NCBI RefSeq assembly: GCF_002266425.1
Contig: NZ_NPMN01000001.1
Location: forward strand, 62,001-126,000
Direction of reading: 5' to 3'
Source: Tissierella sp. P1
GTDB taxonomy: Bacteria; Bacillota; Clostridia; Tissierellales; Tissierellaceae
Length of the DNA: 64,000 bases
This document shows positions 58,063 through 64,000 of this stretch, in pieces. The position numbers and the translations under genes were made by a program. Below the pieces are notes generated by a model. That model made no database searches and was not told the DNA's origin. It worked only from the letters and a program-made list of their open reading frames with translations. Positions within the stretch are counted from its first letter, which is position 1. Each line of letters starts with the position of its first letter.

Positions 58063-60807
58063 ATGATATATTTTAATAGGGATAGGACGGAAGTTATAGA
58101 AGAACTTATGTCAGATGAAAAGAATGGTTTGAGTGATCTAGATATTAAAGCAGCACAGGAGAAATATGGACCAAACGAGTTTTCAAAAAGTAAGACAAGT
58201 TCATCCTGGGATGATTTATCAGATCCTCTGATAATTATACTTTTGATTGCAGCAGCCATAAGTTTTTTAATTGGAGAGTACATAGATGCAATTGGAATAA
58301 TTTTGGCTATAACTTTAGGTTCTGTAATTGGGTACTTAACAGAAGAAAAATCTAAACAAGCTGCCGAAGAATTATCTAAAATAACGGAAAATATTTTTAT
58401 TAAATGTATTCGAAATGGAGAAGTAAATCTTGTATTAAAAAATGATTTAGTCCCAGGTGATATCGTGCTCTTAGAGACAGGAAATATTGTTCCAGCTGAT
58501 GGTAGAATATTGGAGTCAATGGGACTAAAGGCAAGAGAGGATATGCTAACTGGTGAATCTGATGATGTTGATAAGCATGCAGATATAATAGTTGAGATGG
58601 AAAAGGTTGAAGTCAAAGGAAATACTATAATTCAAGAACCAGTTCCAGCAAAACAAATAAATATGCTATTTGGTGGTACCCTTATTGCCAGCGGAAGAGG
58701 CAAAATGATAATAACTGCAATAGGTGATTCAACTCAAATGGGCAAGATTGCTCAAAGTATAAATGAGGTAGATAATGAAACACCACTCCAAATAAAATTA
58801 GGCGATTTAGGTAAAAACATTGCCAAACTATCAGGTTCCATTGCACTAATATTATTTATATTTATGATATTAAAGATGCTTATTCAAAAATTAATTATTA
58901 TTGATAGCTCTGGAATTATTCCGTTTTTTAATTCAATTAAACCAGTGAAAAATGCCTTTGTTGTTTGTGTTGCCCTTGTAGTTGCTGCTGTACCTGAAGG
59001 GCTTCCTACAATGATTAATATGACTCTTGCTATTACAATGCAGAAGATGGCAAAGATAAATGCATTGATAACAAAAAAAGAATCTTGTGAAACAATAGGG
59101 TCAATTTCAGTTATCTGTTCCGATAAAACAGGAACATTGACACAAAATAGAATGACTGTAGAAAAGGTTTTTGTTAATGGAGACTATAAAGAAAAGTATG
59201 ATTCAAATGAGAGCTACTTTATAGATAACTGTATAATAAATTCAACAGCTGATATAAAGTATATAAATAGGGAATGGCAATATATGGGAAGTGCAACAGA
59301 ATGTGCATTATTGGTATATTTAGAAGACAAGCAGTATTTTGAATATAGGAAAAGTAAAGATATTACTTATCAGATTCCCTTTACGTCGAAGACAAAGAGA
59401 ATGGATACAATTATTAGAGAAGGAGAGGATTATGTACTTTTATCTAAGGGGGCACCTGAGATTATTTTAGATTCTTGTGAATATGAATATTTAAATGGTC
59501 AGATTGTTAAACTTACAAAAGATAGAAAGCAATATATTGTTGAACAGATAAAAAAGCTTCAAGTTCAAGCAATGAGAGCATTAGGGTTTGCTTATAAAAA
59601 AACATCTAAATCAAATATTAATACATTTAACAACACTAATGTGGATCTTTATGAAAAGAATCTAATATTTACAGGATTTGTAGGTATCAGAGATCCTCTA
59701 AGGCCTGATGTAAAAGATGCAATTTCTATTGCAGAGAAAGCTGGAGTGAAGACTAAGATGCTAACTGGTGATAATATTAATACAGCAGTAGCTATTGGAT
59801 ATGAACTAGGATTATTAGAGAACAATAATAGAGCTGTAGAATCAACCTTTATAGATGCTCTCTCAGATCAGGAACTAAGAGAGGAAATAAAGACTATTTC
59901 AATAGTAGCTAGATCAAAACCTGAAACAAAGATGAGGATAGTAGAAGCCCTTCAAGATAATGGTGAAGTTGTAGCAGTAACGGGTGATGGAATAAATGAT
60001 GTCCCCGCATTAGTAAAGGCAGATGTAGGTATAGCTATGGGTATTGCTGGTACAGAAGTAACCAAAAAATCTGCTAGCATAATTTTAACAGATGATAGTT
60101 TTAGCACTATAGTAAGAGGAATACAGTGGGGAAGAGGTATATATGAAAATTTTCAGAGATTTATTCAATTTCAGTTAACTGTCAATATAGTAGCTTTTTT
60201 AATAGCAATAATTTCTCAAATTATAGGTAGAGATATGCCTTTTACAACAATACAGTTATTGTGGATTAATATAATAATGGACGGGCCGCCAGCCTTATCT
60301 TTAGGCTTAGAGCCAGTAAGAGAAGATTTATTAAATAGAAAGCCTATTAAGAAAAATAGTAACATTATCTCGGAAACTATGTTAAAGTCAATTATTGTTA
60401 ATTCAATTTTTATTACTCTAATATTATTTATACAAATGTTTTGGAATCCTTTAGGGGTATCAACAAGTAATTATAGCCAAGCTGGTATTTACGTTGGTAA
60501 TGAAATGCAGACATCATTATTCGCATTATTGGCTTTTAGTGCTTTATTTAATGCTTTAAATTGCAGAGAATTTGGATTAAATAGTATAATCCCTAACTTT
60601 AGGAAAAATAATTTGGCATTGATAACATTACTTGCAACAGGATGTGCACAGATAATATTTATGACATATTATAATTATTTCTTTAATACAGTACCTTTAA
60701 GATTTGCGGTCTGGGTAAAGATTATAATTATGGCTTCTGCAGTTGTATGGGCTAATGAAATTTTAAAATATTTCCTACGATCAATGCGTTCAAAAACCAC
60801 ATATTAG
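58063..60807 (+). CDS. Cation-transporting P-type ATPase (Ca2+ type)
   Basis: 914 residues behind GGAGGGG. Phosphorylated Asp354 in CSDKTGTLTQN; TGES in MLTGESDDVD; hinge VTGDGINDVPAL. The ion-site motif VPEGLP in M4 and NIIMDGPPALSLG in M6 match P2-type Ca2+ pumps. It exports Ca2+ (or a similar ion) at the membrane. Single gene ending in a hairpin terminator (60792-60821). Confidence 0.92.
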   Translation: MIYFNRDRTEVIEELMSDEKNGLSDLDIKAAQEKYGPNEFSKSKTSSSWDDLSDPLIIILLIAAAISFLIGEYIDAIGIILAITLGSVIGYLTEEKSKQAAEELSKITENIFIKCIRNGEVNLVLKNDLVPGDIVLLETGNIVPADGRILESMGLKAREDMLTGESDDVDKHADIIVEMEKVEVKGNTIIQEPVPAKQINMLFGGTLIASGRGKMIITAIGDSTQMGKIAQSINEVDNETPLQIKLGDLGKNIAKLSGSIALILFIFMILKMLIQKLIIIDSSGIIPFFNSIKPVKNAFVVCVALVVAAVPEGLPTMINMTLAITMQKMAKINALITKKESCETIGSISVICSDKTGTLTQNRMTVEKVFVNGDYKEKYDSNESYFIDNCIINSTADIKYINREWQYMGSATECALLVYLEDKQYFEYRKSKDITYQIPFTSKTKRMDTIIREGEDYVLLSKGAPEIILDSCEYEYLNGQIVKLTKDRKQYIVEQIKKLQVQAMRALGFAYKKTSKSNINTFNNTNVDLYEKNLIFTGFVGIRDPLRPDVKDAISIAEKAGVKTKMLTGDNINTAVAIGYELGLLENNNRAVESTFIDALSDQELREEIKTISIVARSKPETKMRIVEALQDNGEVVAVTGDGINDVPALVKADVGIAMGIAGTEVTKKSASIILTDDSFSTIVRGIQWGRGIYENFQRFIQFQLTVNIVAFLIAIISQIIGRDMPFTTIQLLWINIIMDGPPALSLGLEPVREDLLNRKPIKKNSNIISETMLKSIIVNSIFITLILFIQMFWNPLGVSTSNYSQAGIYVGNEMQTSLFALLAFSALFNALNCREFGLNSIIPNFRKNNLALITLLATGCAQIIFMTYYNYFFNTVPLRFAVWVKIIIMASAVVWANEILKYFLRSMRSKTTY

Positions 60808-60821
60808 TATGTGGTTTTTGA
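60792..60821 (+). terminator. Terminator after the P-type ATPase
   Basis: AAAAACCACATA / TATGTGGTTTTT. Confidence 0.8.
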
Positions 60822-60829
60822 TGCTTTTT

Positions 60830-61453
60830 CTATATTAACTTAATGATTGCCAAACAAATAAGGATTATGCCAGAGAGCCAAGATAAATTAATTTTTGATT
60901 TTTCGGCAAATTTTCTACCAATAAGTAATCCAAACCATATAAAGACTGAGTTTGTAATTAATGAAAACAACACCACAAGTTTTAAATTAATTGATCCCAA
61001 AGCGCTGGCAAAACCTAAAACAACAGCATCAATAGAAAGTGCAACTCCAAGATAGAGAATTTCTTTTAAGCTAATCTTTTCTACATTTATTAAATCATTT
61101 TTTATTTGATTGATATATATATTAGTTACAAATGTCAAATCAAATAATGTAAATATATATTTTTTAACTAATCCTTGATTTTTAGATATATAGGTTTTAG
61201 AAATACCTTGTAATAAATAAAATAAACCTAATGATCCTAAAGTGGCAAAACTTATTATTAAGGCACTGTTACCTGGAAGGATATTTCTTACCATAGCCCC
61301 ACAAAATATAGATAGAGCCAATATTGAAGTGCTAATAAGGTTAAGGATTTGTATTGATAAAAAAGGTATTTTAACCTTATTTGCTCCATAAGCAATACTT
61401 GCTACAAATGAATCTAAGGAGCATGATAATGCAAATAAAAAAGCTTCTAGCAT
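60830..61453 (-). CDS. ytaF: Sporulation membrane protein YtaF (MntP-like fold)
   Basis: 207 residues and six helices. FALSCSLDSFVASIAYGANK at the start and GVALSIDAVVLGFASAL in the second half are the paired acidic motifs of the MntP/YtaF family. YtaF members are found in spore formers. Ion specificity not defined. Confidence 0.88.
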   Translation of the reverse strand: MLEAFLFALSCSLDSFVASIAYGANKVKIPFLSIQILNLISTSILALSIFCGAMVRNILPGNSALIISFATLGSLGLFYLLQGISKTYISKNQGLVKKYIFTLFDLTFVTNIYINQIKNDLINVEKISLKEILYLGVALSIDAVVLGFASALGSINLKLVVLFSLITNSVFIWFGLLIGRKFAEKSKINLSWLSGIILICLAIIKLI

Positions 61454-61610
61454 GATGATCTCCCTTCTCTTAAAAATATCAATCTAATATATATAATATC
61501 CTTATAGTTTTAATTTGTGCTTAAATAAATATTAAATGGAAGATAAATTTAATGCTCCCTCACCTGTTAAATTTTATTTTTGTATGTTATAATATGAAGG
61601 TAAATAATAG

Positions 61611-61702
61611 GGAGAGATGTCCGAGAGGTTGAAGGTGGCGGTCTCGAAAACCGTTGTGCAGTGCAAGCTGCACCGTGGGTTCAAATCCCACTCTCTCCGC
61701 CA
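61611..61702 (+). tRNA. tRNA-Ser (anticodon CGA)
   Basis: Acceptor GGAGAGA / TCTCTCC, a long variable arm (TGTGCAGTGCAAGCTGCAC), T-loop GGTTCAAATCC, encoded CCA. Anticodon loop CTCGAAA gives CGA, reading UCG. A -10-like TATAAT lies at about 61588. Confidence 0.95.
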
Positions 61703-61709
61703 GAAAGAT

Positions 61710-61755
61710 AGGACAAAACAGATGCAAGATATCATCTGTTTTGTCCTAATTTTTT
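61710..61755 (+). terminator. Terminator of tRNA-Ser
   Basis: AGGACAAAACAGATG / CATCTGTTTTGTCCT with an 8-base loop and TTTTTTA. Confidence 0.85.
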
Positions 61756-61820
61756 ATGTTATACTAAGTTGAAGATAATTTATATTATCCGTACAGGTAT
61801 TTTTTATAATGGAGGTTTCA

Positions 61821-63284
61821 ATGAAAAAGATCATCGTTATCATGATAGCATCACTTATGCTATTCACAGGATTCGCAACACCAGTTTATGCACTATCGGA
61901 TGCACAATCTGCGGCAATACAAGCATTGCTTGATGATGCCTGTCGCATATCTGGTGTACCGGGTATGTCAATTTCTATAATCACTGGAGAGGAAATGTTC
62001 TACTTTTCCTCTGGCTACGCAGACCGTGATAAAAGGTTGCCCGCCAGTGAAAACACTCTATACGAGCTGGCTTCGGTTAGTAAGGCTTTTACTGGTGTGG
62101 CCATTTTACTGTTAGAGGAGCAGGGACTACTGTCCATGACCGACCCTGTTCAGAAATATTTGCCTTGGCTTACGATGGAGTATAAAGGTATGCCTGTTGA
62201 TATGCAGAGCTTTACACTTAATAACTTTCTTCACCATACCAGCGGCTTGACAAATCGAAAGCATATTCAAAGCATCCCGCAAGGCAGTACGCCAGATATG
62301 TTGCGAAAAACCGTGGAAGCATTGGTAGATGCTGAACTGGCATTTGCCCCTGGTGAGCAATACGAGTATGGAACTGTCAATTATGATGTATTAGGTTTGG
62401 TTATTGAGGTTGTGTCTGGTCAAAGCTATGAAAGCTTTATGACGGAGCAGGTATTTCGCCCCTTGAGCTTATATCATACTTATGTTTATAAAGAAGAAGC
62501 CCAAGCAACCGGGCAACTGGCGCAGGGCTACCGATCTTCTTTTTTTATAACAAGCCCATATAACGCCCCAGATTATGCCGGTAACAAACCGGCGGGATAT
62601 ATCATGTCCTGCACAAAGGATATGGCGCATTGGATGAATATACAGATGGGTGGTGTACAAGATATACCTGAAGTATTTAAAGCGGTTATCATGAAATCAC
62701 ATCATGGAGACGTATCTGTACCGGATGTCAATGGAATGTATTATGCGGCAGGATGGATGGTAAACGCTGACAAAACAATTATTGAGCACTCGGGGGGTAA
62801 TCCCAATTTCTCAACCGAAGTGGTAATACTGCCAAATGAACGAACAGCCTTCTGCCTGCTAACCAACGGCGCTAATACCAATATCGGTCTGGTAAAAGGT
62901 ATTAAAGATATATTGGACGGCAATCTTACGCAGTCGTATAAAATAAGCGGCATACAGTTTTTGGACATCATTCTTTCGTTTACCACAATTATTGTTTGCC
63001 TGTTGGCTATCATTTTCTTTATTTTGGGGTTACGCAGAAAGAAAATGAATGATCGGCAATCAATAACAAAAAAGAGAATATTCATAACCGTTGTTTGGCT
63101 AATGGTTACTGTTGCCATATGCATTATGTGCTGGATTTTCCCGATGTTCTTCGGATACGATTGGTCAACGTTACTTATTTGGCAAACATATAGTATTCTT
63201 ACAGTTTTGATTTCACTGGCGCTATTAACTGCTTCTATTACATTCTTTGTATACACTCGCCAGCATAATGCCGTGTCCCGATAA
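61821..63284 (+). CDS. Secreted beta-lactamase-fold serine hydrolase with C-terminal helices
   Basis: 487 residues from ATG 61821 behind GGAGGTT. Signal peptide to about residue 24 (ATPVYA). Catalytic SVSK (Ser85, Lys88), YGTVNYD as second motif, HSG (EHSGGNP) as third. After residue ~375 come three membrane helices, so the enzyme is anchored with its active site outside. Class C/FmtA-like; may act on peptidoglycan or D-amino-acid peptides. Confidence 0.9.
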   Translation: MKKIIVIMIASLMLFTGFATPVYALSDAQSAAIQALLDDACRISGVPGMSISIITGEEMFYFSSGYADRDKRLPASENTLYELASVSKAFTGVAILLLEEQGLLSMTDPVQKYLPWLTMEYKGMPVDMQSFTLNNFLHHTSGLTNRKHIQSIPQGSTPDMLRKTVEALVDAELAFAPGEQYEYGTVNYDVLGLVIEVVSGQSYESFMTEQVFRPLSLYHTYVYKEEAQATGQLAQGYRSSFFITSPYNAPDYAGNKPAGYIMSCTKDMAHWMNIQMGGVQDIPEVFKAVIMKSHHGDVSVPDVNGMYYAAGWMVNADKTIIEHSGGNPNFSTEVVILPNERTAFCLLTNGANTNIGLVKGIKDILDGNLTQSYKISGIQFLDIILSFTTIIVCLLAIIFFILGLRRKKMNDRQSITKKRIFITVVWLMVTVAICIMCWIFPMFFGYDWSTLLIWQTYSILTVLISLALLTASITFFVYTRQHNAVSR

Positions 63285-63330
63285 TGAGTATAATCTTACC
63301 TGCATCTATTTTGACCTAATAGCACAAATT

Positions 63331-63373
63331 CATCAGGCTAAAAAAGATATAGAGTTGTTTCTTTTTTAGCCTA
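63331..63373 (+). terminator. Terminator after the serine hydrolase
   Basis: AGGCTAAAAAAGA pairs with TCTTTTTTAGCCT across a loop of about 14 bases. Confidence 0.65.
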
Positions 63374-63531
63374 AGTTTTATGATAGAATAAATTAAGATA
63401 GTTATAGGATGGTTAATAATGGACATTTGAAGTAATGATTATATAGTATATAATGAACCTTGCAGCAATTAATTTATTTTGCAGGGTATTTTTTGGCTGA
63501 TTATGATACATTTATTTCGGAGGAGATAAAT

Positions 63532-64000
63532 ATGGAGTGGGTAACAAAGTTAAATGAAGCGATAAGTTATATCGAAGAGAATATTAAGGGTAAGATTGAT
63601 TATGCCACTGCAGCACGTATTGCATGCTGTTCACTTACACGTTTTCAACGAACATTTTCCTTGGTTTCGGATACGACAATTGGAGATTATGTTCGATACA
63701 GGAAAATGGCATTGGCAGCTGATGAATTGAAAAGTTCCAGTATAAAAGTAATCGATCTTGCATTGAAATATGGCTACGATTCCCCGGATTCATTTACACG
63801 AGCATTTCAAAAATTTCATGGAATGTCACCCACCACCGTGCGTAAATTAGGGGTGTCAAAGGCTTATCCAGCCATCTCGTTCCAAATAAATATTAACGGA
63901 GGAAATGTTTATATGGGAAAAAAACCAGTAATACAAATTGAGGAATTCGTCGGCAAGCAAGTGGTCTCATTCTTTGCAGATCAAGTTGATCCCGAAAAAC
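63532..64000 (+). CDS. AraC regulator with GyrI-like domain, N-terminal part (runs off window)
   Basis: ATG 63532 behind GGAGGAG and open to the edge (156 codons). The N-terminal AraC HTH pair reads YIEENIKGKIDYATAARIAC and LALKYGYDSPDSFTRAFQKF, ending GMSPTTVRKLG. The following segment (GKKPVIQIEEFVGKQVVSFF) begins the GyrI-like effector-binding domain. Multidrug- or metabolite-responsive activator by family. Confidence 0.85.
   Translation, partial: MEWVTKLNEAISYIEENIKGKIDYATAARIACCSLTRFQRTFSLVSDTTIGDYVRYRKMALAADELKSSSIKVIDLALKYGYDSPDSFTRAFQKFHGMSPTTVRKLGVSKAYPAISFQININGGNVYMGKKPVIQIEEFVGKQVVSFFADQVDPEK

Noticed and set aside
57999..58616. 205-codon minus-strand frame opposite the P-type ATPase start
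   Set aside because: It is fully antisense to a gene with clear ATPase motifs and has low-complexity Ser/Ile composition.
62741..63256. 171-codon minus-strand frame opposite the second serine hydrolase
   Set aside because: Antisense shadow of a well-supported gene; no ribosome site or domain.

Overview
The window is AT-rich chromosomal DNA of an anaerobic, spore-forming, low-GC Firmicute, probably of the Clostridia/Tissierellia type. I infer this from base composition, strong AGGAGG ribosome sites, TTG/GTG starts, a T-box before serS, a DacF-type carboxypeptidase, a YtaF sporulation membrane protein, a spore-surface-like protein and a sensory [FeFe]-hydrogenase. No species can be named from sequence alone.

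Layout. 1-6.0 kb (minus): an ECF-type uptake operon (EcfT, fused double ATPase, S component, AraC regulator) followed by a pair of exporter-fold ABC half-transporters. The S component and the regulator each carry a one-base frameshift. 6.3-8.3 kb: consensus promoter, serine T-box, about 500 bp of hairpin repeats, then serS. 8.4-11.9 kb: a TAXI-type TRAP transporter. 12.0-20.2 kb: M1 peptidase lipoprotein, a hidden 35-aa minus-strand gene, DacF, a LytTR regulator/GHKL kinase pair whose kinase seems to start at ATT, and two ABC exporters that may be controlled by LytTR repeats at 16439-16469. 20.4-23.5 kb (minus): a broken GNAT gene, a CD3324-type HTH protein and a NarL-type two-component system.

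23.6-37.3 kb is the most interesting part: an apparent radical-SAM RiPP system. Two precursor peptides (53 and 57 aa) have an identical 36-residue N-terminal part and unrelated Cys-containing cores. Each is followed by a hairpin and by a secreted lipoprotein with an HEYCH...E zinc-protease signature. There are four such lipoproteins (the last is interrupted), two SPASM-type radical SAM enzymes, an ABC exporter without a leader-peptidase domain, and an M55 D-aminopeptidase homolog. Each precursor/protease cassette has its own nearly duplicated promoter and leader. An IS3-family transposase remnant and a NatAB-like ABC transporter (37.5-40.6 kb) border the right side.

40.7-64 kb: tRNA-Arg, a frameshifted membrane protein, a methyltransferase, a WYL regulator with a 17-aa upstream ORF, an AlkZ-like protein, a flavin-binding-fold protein, a GNAT enzyme, a sensory hydrogenase with a SpoIIE-type phosphatase, tadA, a UvrA paralog with a serine hydrolase, a jelly-roll spore-surface-like protein, a FAD oxidoreductase with its TetR regulator, three tRNAs (Glu, Asp, Thr), a Ca2+-type P-ATPase, ytaF, tRNA-Ser, a second serine hydrolase and the start of an AraC/GyrI-type regulator.

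At least five genes are interrupted. Four of the lesions look like one-base losses, three of them in A or T runs, so either gene decay or homopolymer errors in the assembly must be considered before biological conclusions are drawn.
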